Shown piece by piece: positions 11,764 to 23,000 of a stretch of 64,000 bases of DNA (position 1 is the first letter of the stretch; each line of letters opens with the position of its first letter). Under the pieces are notes generated by a model, which did not search any database, had not been told where the DNA came from, and saw nothing but the letters and a program-made list of their open reading frames with translations. A program made the position numbers and the translations under genes. Source of the stretch: Brasenia schreberi (Eukaryota; Streptophyta; Magnoliopsida; Nymphaeales; Cabombaceae); contig JAYKKT010000086.1 in the NCBI GenBank assembly GCA_036023115.1, forward strand, positions 15,019,501 to 15,083,500, read 5' to 3'.

Positions 11764-14269
11764 TTACAAATTGTAATGAGGATCATCAACTAAATAATCT
11801 TCATCTTCTCCTTGTTGCAGATCCTCATCATCATCATCAGCCACGCCCACACTTTCTTCTTCAAAATCAAATTCTTCATCTCCATAATGTTGTTGCGCTC
11901 CTTCCAAATTAATCCAAGCAACGTCTTCTTCTGTTAGGAGGGCATTTTCTTCAGTGTCTTCCATAACCCAATCTTTTAATATATCAAAATTATCCAAACT
12001 TATTGGATCGAACTGACTTTCTTCTCTATTTATTTTTTTTAATTGCCTACGACACAAACAAAGATAAAAAATTAGTAAGTAATATTAACAATTGAAAACT
12101 GAAGTTAAACAATATTGAATTGAAAATTTAAAAGTAATAGTAATACAACATTACCTTTCACGAAGGCGCATGTTACAACAAATATAAACTAAATCATTAA
12201 GCCTTTTGTGTTCCAACCTGTTGCGCTTTTTTGTATGGATGCGTTAAAAAACACTCTAATTTCTTTCACAACCTGTTGCACTACAGGTTTAGCTTAAAAC
12301 TTTGACTGCAAAATCTCTAAGGTTTGGACAATCACTTCCAAACCTGTTCCACCAAACATCTATAAAAAAATACAAACATTAGAGACATAATAATCTACAG
12401 TAATATAAGATGCAACTTAAATATGAAAATAAATAATTTACCTAGACGCATCGTAGTGCGGTTGTGAATTGCAACAGGCAAACCCATCAAGTGAAGAGCA
12501 TTATCATATATCTCCATCTCTCGATGTATCGCATCTGCTATGCTCTCATCAGGGACTAATCTGTTGATACAATCAATGATTCCTCGATTAACCTCATCGT
12601 CCCTTTTGAAGGTTCTTGAGTACCTGAATGATGGGTTTAGATAATATCTTGTTGCATGAATAGGCTAATGCAATTGTTTATTCCATCTACTTTCAATTAT
12701 TTTCCACACGGGCACATAATCTCTCTTTTTTCCATTAAAATTATTTCTGATGGCTTCTTTTACCCTGTCCATGGCTTCATAAAGGTAGCCCATAGATGGT
12801 TTCTCCTCGCTATCAGCCAATCTCAAAACTTTCACTAAATGACAAGTAATTTTTAATAATCTAACATATGCATTCCAAAATGAACTTCTAAAAACTGTTT
12901 CTGCAATCTCATTCAACTTTCTATTTCTTCTGTTTTGAGACAACTCTGCAAATTGTTGCCACTCATCTAAGGAGAACATTCTCTTCAAAGCTTGCTTCTA
13001 TCTCACAATACTCTATACAGATAAGAAGTTTGTTCCGAACCGAGTTATAACTGTGCGAAAAAGCTCTACACCTTTTGTATATCTCCTCATCATATACAAA
13101 ACAAATGCATGGTTGTAAATGAATTTTGTAATATCTTGGCAACACTCACTTACTGCCTTTATTTCATCCATCTCACCAATGTCCTCGAGGATGAGATCTA
13201 AATAATGGGGTGCATATGGTGTCCAGTAGAAAGTCCCATAAATATAAGCTAACTCCTTCCCAGCTGCTTTGTAGTTAGCTGCATTATCTGTAATAAATTG
13301 GACCACATTCTGTATCACAACCTTCTGTATAATCTTATCAAATTCTTCTCGTAGGATCTCTGCAGTGCGCCTCTCTTCTGACATGTCTAGAGATCTCAAA
13401 AACATGAGTCCTTTAGGACAATATACAAGAAAGTTTAGCAATGTCCTTCCTCGCCTATTGGTCCATCCATCTGCCATAATAGTGCATCATGTTTCCTTTC
13501 ATGACTGTATCAAAATCGAACAATATTACTGCACTTCAATGACGGTCTGATCTAATATCTTCCCTCTCAACTTGTGATAAGAGGGCATCTTGTATCTTGG
13601 ACCAATGTTTGTAATTGCATCTTTCATTGCTTGAAAATGAAAATTGTTTGCTGCATTAAATGGAATGCATGCATGATAAAACCATCTTCCCACTACAAGG
13701 TCTGCCTGATCATGTAATTGTTTTGAAGCCATAGCAGCACGAATTCCAGGTTGAGCATCAGGTGTAGTGGAAGGAGAAAAGAACGAATGTATGCTAGAAG
13801 AATAAGCTCTTCCTCTACTCCTTCCTGAACTTCCTCTTCTGCCACCTCCAAAATCTTCAGTTGCAACCCTCTTTCCTCTAGTAGGTGCTCGTGAACTGCT
13901 ACTACCAATCTCTATTCTAGCATCTGAAGGCAAACTATCAGTGAATCCAAATCCAGTGGTAGTAGCATCATAAGCTTCTTTATACATCTGAAAATCATAT
14001 TTTTGTTGTCTCCGTTCTTATATGCTCTCAATCAACTGCAAGCATTGCCATTTAATACCTTCTGGCAAACTTCTAACTCTGCCTGTGCATAGAGCAACTT
14101 CTTTCCTGGTTCCTGCTAGGTGGTGTTTCAACCTTTAAATTCCACCACTAACCACCTTTTCACAAAATAAGCATCTTATTTTTAACCTTGGACCATCAAT
14201 TGGTATACCCCACTGCCATGCCGGATCATCAGACTTTGAATGGGAGTCTCTACCACCCCTTCCTGTCAT
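11764..14269 (-). pseudogene. hAT transposase (BED finger, DUF659, dimerisation domain), inactivated
   Basis: Reading on the minus strand, the likely start is the ATG at 14269 (MTGRGGRDSHSKSDD). A BED-type finger with CLFCEKVV follows. A low-complexity serine/arginine/glycine region lies at 13700-13900. The DUF659 core (MADGWTNRRGRTLLNFLV, ITDNAANYKAAGKEL, LDLILEDIGE) is at 13160-13480. A helical middle part is at 12665-12988. The hAT dimerisation block (WWNRFGSDCPNL, TCSATGCERN, KKRNRLEHKRLNDLVY) is at 12185-12345, and an acidic tail ends at 11764. The dimerisation block carries three in-frame stops (12289-12291, 12256-12258, 12244-12246), so no active transposase is made. Introns separate some blocks. 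Confidence 0.85.
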
Positions 14270-14659
14270 CTCAATGGAGTACTTTAATTCAAACAAAAAC
14301 CTGAAAATAAAAGCACTTCGTAAATCCCCCAATCTTCAAATAACACTCAAATTGAGTGTCTCCCACTTCATGAATGCAATAAAAATCGTATACACACACT
14401 TAATAATTTCATATTTTGTCATTAAAAAAAAATGAAATAACACAAAAAACAATAAATGTAAAGGAAAAAAAATGGAAAAAACATTAAAAATATACCAAAA
14501 TCTAAGTTTGGAGGCTTGCACGGATACCATAGGGCACGATTTTGGAGCTTTGAACACTAAGGAGCTGAAAACCAGCTCTTAGGGAGCTTGAGGAACCCAA
14601 GAGGAGTGAGTAAAATCGTGGGTTTTGGTCGGCCGGGGACCCTTTATAAGAGTCCTAGG

Positions 14660-14788
14660 ACGATACGGTGTGATACTCAGTCAATTGCGATACACCCCCC
14701 GTATCGTATCGTGGTGGCCCACGACACGATATGTATCATACCGTATCGTATAACACAAGAATACGGTACGATACGGTACGATACGGAT
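14660..14788. repeat. hAT subterminal GTATCG motifs, right end
   Basis: Repeated CGATACGG/CGTATCGTATC units, ending in four tandem GATACGGTAC-like units just before AACACTG. Mirrors the left-end cluster in inverted orientation. Confidence 0.75.
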
Positions 14789-14795
14789 AACACTG

Positions 14796-14803
14796 GAATA
14801 TAT
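14796..14803 (+). repeat. hAT target site duplication, right copy
   Basis: GAATATAT follows the element end AACACTG, identical to 11464-11471. Confidence 0.9.
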
Positions 14804-14826
14804 AACTCTTACCTGGTCACAAGCAG

Positions 14827-15212
14827 GACAAAATAAAAGAAGCCATGCTAATTGAGAAGTTGAAGAAGTATGAAGTGCCTAAGCTTCAAGGACCAGTGGC
14901 TGAACCAGAAAAGCTTACTGGAGAGGAGCGCTTTTATTTAAAAAAAAATGGCTCAGAAACAGTCAAATTATGTCCCTGTTGGTAGGAGAGGTGTATTTGG
15001 TGGCGTTATTCTTAACATGCATTTACATTGGAAAAGGCATGAGACGTGTAAAGTCATATGTAAACCATGCAAACCTGGTCAGATACATTCATATGCACAG
15101 GAGATAGCTAGATTGAGTGGTGGCACAGCAATCCAAATTATTGGTAATGATACAATTGTATTTTATCGAGGAAAGAATTATGTCACCAGTTGACACACTA
15201 TCAAATAAAAAG
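14827..15212 (+). CDS. CRM gene exon with the CRM domain (two frame breaks)
   Basis: The acceptor GCAG is at 14823-14826 and the donor is AAAAAG|GTATGC at 15212/15213. It begins in frame (DKIKEAMLIEKLKKYEVPK, then GEERFYLKK). A run of eight A at 14941-14948 then shifts the frame by one base. The CRM core continues in the next frame (MAQKQSNYVPVGRRGVFGG to FYRGKNYV) until about 15178, where a second shift moves to a third frame for MSPVDTLSNKK. Compared with other small CRM proteins a few residues are also missing at the second break, which suggests a deletion of roughly 17 bases rather than a single-base error. Confidence 0.75.
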
Positions 15213-15889
15213 GTATGCCACTTTACTTTTTTATGTTCTTTTGGTTATTCTTGCCTTTGTAGAGTGAATTCTTTGCGTTCTACGGTTGTAGGTGTTGATG
15301 GAAATTTTCATGTTTAGTCCAAACTACAAAAGATTGTTATGAATGTTTTTGTCATGGAAAAAGCTGGTGCAAATTTCAATCACTTTGTTTATTTTATGTT
15401 TGCAGCATGCTATCTTCTTGCAACGAGATGAAATGTAGGCACACATGCATCCTACTTTGAACTTGTATACATGGATTCAATTAGATCATTCTACTGAATT
15501 CTGGAATTTACTTGCTTTCATGGGAAAACGTATTCAAAACTTTCAACTGCGACGTTGTTCAAATGAACACTGCAGATCTGAATCTTGCGTAGTTTTTTGC
15601 TACTTGACTTAGAAAGGGGAGATCTTAGACTTTTAGTCAAATTTAAACACTAAATGACAATGTCATGCTCCATGCTTATTATCTCTGCTTTGACCGCATT
15701 ACAATTTGATAATGTGATATTTGACCCTGGTTTATGTTCTTAAACAAGAAGACCTTTTCACAAAATGGAAAAACATCTGTTAGTGTCTTGTTTAATTTTC
15801 CTGTATGTTTCAGTTACCAAGTTTGTTTTTATTTGATTGCTTTCTGAATTATCTGCTTATTTTTTCCATCGATGTACTTTGTCTCCTAG

Positions 15890-16157
15890 GCACTGGAAAA
15901 GTCAAAGTATGAGCAATCTCTTGAATCAGTGAGACGTTTTATTACAATATCTGAAAAGGAACTAGAACTTTACTACCGGCATGTTGCACTCTACGGAGAT
16001 CCATCTTGTCATGACTTAGGCTCAAGGTTGATACTCCAAAAGAATTGCAGAGGACACCAAGATGTTGGATACTCTGATTGTAAAGTTATCAAGTCAACCA
16101 ATCATGGTGCTTCTACTGACCTCTCTGCAAAAGAAACTGAACTTGAGGTTGATGAAG
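15890..16157 (+). CDS. CRM gene exon, helical region
   Basis: Acceptor CTCCTAG at 15883-15889, donor GAAG|GTAATT at 16157/16158. Open throughout: ALEKSKYEQSLESVRRF, then EKELELYYRHVALYGD, then a polar tail ending ETELEVDE. It ends in phase 1, matching the next exon. Confidence 0.75.
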
Positions 16158-17076
16158 GTAATTGAATTTTTTCTGCATCTTAGAAGTTTAATCCTAAATG
16201 CACCATATTCAGAATCTCACAAGAGCTTGTAGCCCTCGTGGATCACCATTAGGTCTTCGTATACCCCAGAAAGTGATGAAAACTTGATATTGGAAGATAT
16301 TATGATCGCACGGAATGGGAGCATGTAGAATAAATCCTAAAGTGAATCTGGCCCGTTGAATCGTGACTTCAGAGACTCCAGTATTTCTTATTATCTATAC
16401 ATTGGACTGATGCATGCAAGGATCACAAATATCCCCAAGTGGAGTTATCATTTTATCTATTGATGTGTGTATATTAAACTATTGGCTCTCATGGTTCTTT
16501 TTTTAGTATTTTGGTATATATTTGTTTACTCCGATGTATGGTTATTTTTTTGCTTTCTCTGTCAATGACGCCGGACTACCTAAACTTGCTTATATGCCAT
16601 TTGACGCATAGAGACATTCGTAATATGTTGTGTCCTATTGGCAAATTATGTTAATGTAATTTTCCATCTTATCTTGTGAGATGATTATTGAATTGGTTAT
16701 TCTTGACTCATCTCTGCAATCCCCCTAAAAGCAAGTTAACTCTCACTCTTTGCGTACCCTTGCCTATGGCATGATGAGTTGACTTGTTTAACTGGTACAA
16801 GTCATTTTCTTTTTGTCTACTAATACCAATATCCCTTCTACATTCATGTGCATGGTCTTGCATCCTTTTCTCGGGTTGCACATGGTAGCTCCAATTCAAT
16901 AAATGGCGATGAAGTCGCGAAAGTTTCCTAATTCTGTTTTCAAAATGTTGGTAGTTTATGTTGACCATTTGTTTGAAAGAGGTCTTCACGACAATTGTAT
17001 CAACTTCTTGAACTGCATCTCAATTTTCGTTTCGCTTTTTTGTCACTGAAGCTCCTTGACTTTACGGTGTTCCCAG

Positions 17077-17135
17077 CAGCAACTGAGTCGTCTTCGGGGG
17101 ATGACACATTTTATGATGGTTTGGATGAGTACTAA
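17077..17135 (+). CDS. CRM gene terminal exon
   Basis: After an acceptor TTCCCAG, the exon completes the split codon and reads ATESSSGDDTFYDGLDEY then stops at 17133-17135. The acidic tail and matching phase support it. The acceptor is a tandem CAGCAG, so splicing three bases later would remove one alanine without changing frame. Confidence 0.55.
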
Positions 17136-17538
17136 TGGGCTGAAACATATCTAAAAGGCACTGCCCCTACTGAGAACAATCCTTGGAAGAAGTAATCTTG
17201 TCAGTGCCGATCGGTTGGTGAACTCTATTGAAGGAGAAGATGGACTAGTAGACTTGGTTTGTAAGTATTTTCAGTCTCTTCTAGATGATCACCAGGCGTT
17301 TACACAGACGAGTATGTAGACATTGAGAACAGAATTCCTTATTGAAGTGAACCCTTTGGTTTTTACTCGATTTGTTGGACGCGCTTTCCTTTTGTTTATA
17401 ACTTGGAAGAACTACAACACGACCTTGTAGAGATCAAAGGTCAAGACCCTTCTTCTGCCAGTAACGACACCTCGACTGGCCTTATACTGTTGTTATGGAG
17501 AAGTTTTTTTTTCATATACTGTTACCGAAGCCCATTAC
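17136..17538 (+). other. Probable 3' UTR and flank of the CRM gene
   Basis: Follows the CRM stop codon. No other gene seen; the open frame at 17403-17777 runs into the MITE and is not credible. Confidence 0.4.
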
Positions 17539-17831
17539 TAGGGGTGTGCATCAGTCAGTTTGGTTTAATAACTGAATCGAACCGAATAATTTTTAATTTT
17601 AAAACCGAATTGAAATGCATAAGTAACCGACGGAAATATTTCAGTTCGGTTCTGTTATTCAGTTTATCCTATTCGACTGAATTCTATTCACACGCACACA
17701 CACACACACACATATATATATGTATATATAATTATATTCAATTTATTTGTTTTTCAAACCCTAAAAATCGAACTTGAATTGAACTGAATAGAAAGTTCGG
17801 TTCGGTTATATTCGAATAATGCTCACCCCTA
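17539..17831. mobile_element. MITE, probably hAT-derived
   Basis: The ends are TAGGGGTGTGCA and its near inverse TGCTCACCCCTA (one mismatch in twelve). The interior is rich in GGTTCGGTT and GAACCGAA motifs near both ends, and a CA/TA microsatellite lies at 17690-17735. Flanks CCCATTAC and ACCATGAC agree at six of eight positions, which fits an aged 8-bp duplication. No coding capacity. This GGGGTGAGCATTCGGTTC-type repeat is common in many plant genomes. Confidence 0.7.
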
Positions 17832-18838
17832 ACCATGACTAAACTTTGGGTTGTAATTTGAGCTGTGAACTATGACTATAGGCTATGGTTTAACTGTCGG
17901 TCTCGCCTTGCGGTAATTCAGATCTGCTGCTGGGCTGGAGTGCTACTCCATCTATGGCTTTACACGTCTGGAATGATTTGGCTTAGAGGGTTTCATTTTG
18001 TTTACTTCTCAACATAGGGACATTTTGCTATTCTTTTTGTCTTTCTCTCATTGAATGCATCTTTCGCAAATTTTTTTGAAAGGCCTAAGAACTTTTTCAA
18101 TCAGCATAATCAACATGATTAAGATTCAACAGAAAATCAGATCCAGATATTAGCATTAAGGCTGGAAATATACGACATGGCATGTAACCGAACTATGAAA
18201 GATCATGAAGAGAACTATGTTCAGTTTGATATATTTTTTACCTAGGCACAAAATGGCATGACACGAACACAATTTAAAACACGAATTTTTTTGACAATAT
18301 GACATCTCATTCAAACATAACATGTAAAACATAAAAGAAACTTGGGAGCCCGGGCATGTGCTTCTGCAATGAGTACCGCCAGTGAGAATCCTGTAGCCAA
18401 AGCCCGTTATCCTTTCCGATAGGCTAAACCTTCTCCTGGTGTTTGAGTGTAGCCATGGCTGTGCAACTCTATTGCTTCTCTCATTTGTGACGTGGCACAC
18501 ACACCCTTGGTTTTGTATACGTGACTCGGATTTGTAGATACTTTCAAATGTCAGAGTACAACTACACAATCAAATAATATATTAAACAATATAGGACTCG
18601 AACCATAGACCTTCTCGATAAAACGGATCAAGCTATTTGCTGTAGCTGGGTCGTTTAAGTATGCACAACATTTGCTTGTATGTGTTCAATTGGTTCAGAA
18701 TTTTATTTTGTGCTGAGATTGGATTAGAAATGAATTTCAACTTAAATGAACATGTGTTCATATTTGAATGGAAGCATGTATAGAAATTTAAGTTTTTCTA
18801 GTTTAACGAGCAAGCTCGTGTTTTTCTAGCTTTTTAAT

Positions 18839-18873
<35 letters not shown>

Positions 18874-18927
18874 CTTTTTATTACATGTATACATATATAT
18901 ATACATAGTATATATGACTCATATACA

Positions 18928-18974
<47 letters not shown>

Positions 18975-20190
18975 TTTTCAATTACATATAGTTTTTTATT
19001 ATGTGTATGTGTATATCGCTTGTTGAAGCCTAAAACGTTGTGGTTGGATTTGGATTTCAAGAATATTTGGATCGGGTTTGGTCCTATGGGGTTCAAATAT
19101 GGACCAATATTCTTTGGTCTGAACCAGCATTTTCCAGGGCCGGGCCCCCGGGCGAGACAAATTTTGACATCTTTACCTGAAAAAGGTTAGAGTTTACAAA
19201 CATGTTTGAGGAGATTTATGCAATGCACATCTCACCACCTCACCTCTGGCCGCAATCCGTACAATGGGCCAACAACATGTTGTGTGGGTAATACTCCTCC
19301 TAAACTGTCACTATTCTTTTTCTTTTGGTAATTAACAACTAAGGTAATCATCTCTCTCCTTTGTTAACTTTGTTTAGCACTTTCAATCCCATTGTTGGTG
19401 AATTAACATATGTGAATTGAAGTGTAAAAATTGTGATTTGTGTGCACATTAAAACCTATGAATTTTTCACATCAATCATTGTAAAATTTCTGCTTTTTAA
19501 TTGTGAAATTCTTGCTTTTTGTAATTGTTAGACCATATTTTTGCTTCCTAGTATGTATGTGGGTTGGTTTTGGCTAACATTTTACATGCTCGTACAAAAT
19601 GTGGCCAGACCCACATTTTCCTCGGCCCACCAAAGCCCGGTCCCACACCATATTAACATCTTTACCCCACTGTACCTGAAAAAGGAAGAAAGGAAATATC
19701 ACCACCAAAGTTGTGTCATGCTGTTGGCTGGAACCAAGACTGTTTTCACAACACCTGGGGGTGTTTGTTTATGAGGTCGACCTGTAGAACTGCAGCTGCA
19801 CCCTAGTTCTAGAGTTCCAGCTGTTGGCCTCTTAATCAAATAAAAATCGGGTTTAGCTTTTCATTGTGCACCGAGGACTGCTTTTGATTATTAGGTCCCA
19901 ATAAACTGGCCGAGGCCTCATAATCAACCACCTCCCAAAAGCTGCATCTCGTGACGTATAGCAGCCGTTCATCGATATCATGAGTTAAAGTGATCCACTG
20001 ACTGCCTCACAGTGATACGGGATACGTCACTTTTGCGAGTGTCCCTGTGACGCGTAGTAAGTGGGTTGTCCCACTTGAACAGTTGAACTGGAGCGCGGTT
20101 GGGGTTACGAACGCAATTGCTTCAATTTTTCCACGCAAACGCATCATCCGTCCGTTGTTGCACGATGGTGGGATGCGGCATCATGGAATC
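17832..20190. other. Intergenic; AT microsatellites, no gene seen
   Basis: No exon or element was recognised. Two long TA dinucleotide runs lie at 18841-18872 and 18926-18971. The open frames at 18156-18569 and 18881-19190 lack any recognisable content; the latter is mostly translated TA repeat. Confidence 0.6.
18841..18971. repeat. Paired (TA)n microsatellites
   Basis: Two TA runs, about 30 and 45 bases, separated by a short CATGTATACATATATA-like spacer. Confidence 0.9.
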
Positions 20191-20734
20191 TGTCACGGTG
20201 TTAATTTTTTGAAGTAAATTTTTTCAAAGTTTTTCAACACCCGTGATGGCTAGAATCGCTCTGGATTCTATCAGCCTACTATACCGTTCAAGACAGGGTC
20301 TTTAACCCGATTCCAAAGCTTAGAACAAAGCACGACTTGATTAAAAACAACCCTTTAAATAAAACACAGCAACATGCCCAAAATGATCCATTCGGCTATG
20401 ATTCGGGGTTTCCTAATCACTAGCTAAGGGTTCGGCTGAACCCATACCAATCGGTTAGCCTAGCTTAGGTCAAGGGAGGTTTAACAACTCCCAAAACTCC
20501 GAACACTAAGGGAGGAAGACCAGCCTGAAGGAAGAAGGCTGGCGCTGGGCTGTCGGCACCTGTTAAGTCAGGGCGCGGCACACCGCGCATGTTGATGTTG
20601 CTGCGGGACAGAGGGGGAGGGTCTGCAACACCCTGGTGCGCGGCACACCCGGTGTGGTATCCTGCTGAGGGTAGCGCTAGCTACCGTGGCATGTTGGAGA
20701 CCTTCGGCACTCGGCTGAGGCTGAACAGGGGTCT
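20191..20734 (-). repeat. Gypsy 3' LTR, 5'-truncated
   Basis: Nearly identical to the right-hand LTR from its end (GTTAATTTTTTGAAG on the plus strand) to GGGGTCT at 20734, where similarity stops. Missing the LTR start. Confidence 0.9.
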
Positions 20735-21720
20735 CCAACTTTGGCTTCAAGCCCATGTGACTGCCTTTGTATACCTTCTTTCGGATATAGTCTGGTATTT
20801 GAAGCCACACATGGTTTCCAACTTCGAACTCAATTGCCCTCCGATGCTTGTTCGCCTACCGGATCATACGGGCCTCAGCTCTCTCGAGCGAAGCTTTCGC
20901 TTCCTTTTACGTCGTCTGCCTATTGCGTATCTCACGCAAGGCTGCGAGACAATGACCAATCCCATTCCCTTGTACAAGCTCTAGGAGTCCAAGCGACTGC
21001 CAACCCAAAGTAAGCTCAAAAGGAGTCTTTTCAGTAGACGAGCTTCTATGCGAGTTGTAACTGTACTGCGCTACCTCCAGAAGTGACACCCAGTTCTTCT
21101 GGCTAGCGGACACGTAATGGCGCAAGTAGTCCTCAAGCATCGCGTTGAGTCGTTCTGTCTTTCTGTCGGTTTGTGGGTGCTGAGATGATGAGAATAGGAG
21201 ACGAGTTCCCATTAGTCGAAATAGCTCAATCCAAAATCGACTAGTGAAGCGAGTGTCACAATCACTAACAATCTCTTTCGAAACGCTGAAATGTTTAACT
21301 ACATTTCTGAAGAACAGACTGGTTGTCTCTTTCGCACTGCACTCACGTGGTGCGGGTATGAAGACACCGTATTTTGAGAACCGATCAACAATCACCAGAA
21401 TCAACTTGAAGTCGTCTACTCTAGGCAATCCTGAGATGAAGTCCATGGAAATAGACTTCCAAGGTCTCTTTGGAATAGGAAGAGGTTGGAGCAAACCAAC
21501 TGATCGACGTCGCTCAACTTTATCCTGCTGGCATGTAGGACACATCCAGATGTAGTCAGCTACATCACGTACCATGCGGGGCTAGTAGTACCCGTGAGCA
21601 AGCAAAGCTATTGTACGCTCAATGCCCGAATGTCCGCCATACTCCGCGTCGTGAACCTCACGCATAAATGTCTTTCTCAAATCTCCAGAACCAGAGATGA
21701 ATAACCATCTGTCCTTGTCC
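20735..21720 (-). pseudogene. Gypsy integrase region
   Basis: The minus-strand frame 20907-21575 shows the zinc-binding half (CPTCQQDK) and the catalytic core (SMDFISGLP, ILVIVDRFSKY, HPQTDRKTERLN). A shifted frame continues with FEVGNHVWLQIPDYIRKK near 20800 before the junction with the LTR. The expected C-terminal end of pol, where chromoviruses carry a chromodomain, is absent. Confidence 0.85.
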
Positions 21721-22602
21721 AAACGAAGCCATCTCTAATGTCATATCTATCGGTTATACCTGACTGAACTTGAGAAACGATGTGGGCATACGAAGTATCC
21801 TGGTCCTTTACTAGTCTTACCTGATCAATTAAATCCCCTCTTACATGAGTAATGGCATTTAAAGTCTCAACCCTCTTTCTACTCAAGGCGTCGGCCACGA
21901 CATTCTCCTTGCTTGACTTGTAGTTCTAATTAAAATCGTACTCCTCGAGAGTTTCAAGCCAATATGCTTGACGCATGTTCAGCTTCTTCTGGGTTCTAAA
22001 GAATGTGTTTGCCACATTATTTGTAAGAACTGTAAAATGGGATCCTAGGAGATACACTCTTTAGATCTGTAAGCAATGAACCACTGCCAGCAATTCTTTT
22101 TCATATGCGGGGTACCAAGTCTCCGTATCCTTAAGCTTTCTGCTCTCGAAAGTTATAGGGTGTCTATCTTGGGTAAGAACACCTTCGAGTGCTCGGTCAC
22201 TCGCGTCCATGTGTAGCTCAAAGGGTCTGCTAAAATCTGGAAGATGTAGTACTGGTTCCTGACAGATAAAGGCTTTAAGGGCCTCGAATGACTATACACA
22301 CTTGGGTGTCCAATCCCAAGTTCTTCCCTTCTTCAATAATTCGGTTAATGACACTGCTACCTTCGAAAAGTCTCTATTGAACTTCCGATAATAGTTTGCC
22401 AAACCTAGAAAACTCCTCAACTCAAAAACATCTCTAGGAGTTTCCCATCCCTCAATGGCACGGACTTTCTTGGGTCTATGCGGATTTCACCTCCGCCAAT
22501 GATCTGCCCAAGAAAAGTAATGGTGTTCCTCGCAAACTCACATTTTTCCCTCTTCACATAAAGAAAGTGTGACCTGAGTCTCTCAAAGACTAATGTGAGG
22601 TG
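21721..22602 (-). pseudogene. Gypsy RNase H region, degenerate
   Basis: This lies between RT and integrase on the minus strand. Short phrases are visible, including NVVADALSRKR near 21890, which closes the RNase H domain in this group. Stops interrupt the frame. Confidence 0.7.
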
Positions 22603-23000
22603 TCAGACATGCTCATCTAGGGTCCGACTGTAGATCACAATATTGTCAAGATATACAACCACGAACTCGTCGATGTACCCTACCAATACCTCGTTCATCA
22701 ACCTACAAAATGTTGTTGGAGCATTTGTGAGCCTGAAAGGCATCACCAGGAACTCATATGCTTTGTATCGAGTCACCATGGTCGTCTTGGCCCCATCCCC
22801 AGGTGCAATTCTCACCTGCCAGTAACCAGATCGTAGGTCCAACTTCATGAACCACATGGCTCCGCCAAGTCGATCGAAAAGGTCGGCTACTAATGGGATC
22901 GGGTAGCAGTCCTTTACCGTTACCTTGTTCAATGCCCGATAGTCAACACACATCCATAGAGAACCGTCAGATTTCTTCTAAAACAGTACTGGCGATCCGA
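22603..23000 (-). pseudogene. Gypsy reverse transcriptase core
   Basis: The frame reads MCVDYRALNKVTVKDCYPIP, KLDLRSGYWQVRI, then FVVVYLDNIVIYS. The catalytic box reads YLDN at about 22642-22650 instead of YxDD, so the second aspartate is lost. A stop at about 22978 separates it from the upstream linker (SKSPFGSPVLF). Confidence 0.9.

Larger units (their letters stand above)
11472..14795 (-). mobile_element. hAT transposon, 3324 bp
   Basis: The element starts CAGTGTT and ends AACACTG, a short terminal inverted repeat, and is flanked by a perfect 8-bp duplication GAATATAT, diagnostic of hAT elements. Its subterminal ends are rich in GTATCGTATC-type motifs. The interior encodes a BED-finger, DUF659 and hAT-dimerisation transposase on the minus strand. 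It sits in the CRM gene intron, antisense to the gene, and its right end is only 23 bp, after the duplication, from the next exon at 14827. It is dead because of nonsense mutations in the dimerisation domain. Confidence 0.93.
5471..17135 (+). pseudogene. Single-CRM-domain RNA-binding protein gene, probably broken
   Basis: Four exons can be read: 5471-5741, 14827-15212, 15890-16157 and 17077-17135; a 5' exon is missing. The product is a plant protein with one CRM (CRS1-YhbY) domain. This family binds RNA and assists group II intron splicing in mitochondria or chloroplasts. The gene resembles the small CRM proteins of the CFM9 type, though the subfamily is from memory. The first exon has a basic stretch (KKEKWKTKKRLKLQR). 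The second carries the CRM core (GRRGVFGGVILNMH, ARLSGGTAIQIIG, IVFYRGKNYV). The third is a helical region (YEQSLESVRRF, EKELELYYRHVALYGD), and the last ends in an acidic tail. Splice sites and phases agree throughout. However, exon 2 has two frame breaks (14941-14948 and about 15178), so this copy should not make the full protein unless these are assembly errors. The 9.1-kb intron carries a LINE and a hAT element. Confidence 0.75.

Noticed and set aside
14660..14788. Regular GTATCG-type repeats considered as a CRISPR array
   Set aside because: Units are short, without unique spacers, and lie at the end of a hAT element in a plant genome.
18156..18569. 137-codon minus-strand frame
   Set aside because: Composition is not protein-like, no motif, no splice context; probably chance.
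20568..21013. Plus-strand frames of 90-131 codons
   Set aside because: Antisense to the gypsy LTR and integrase.
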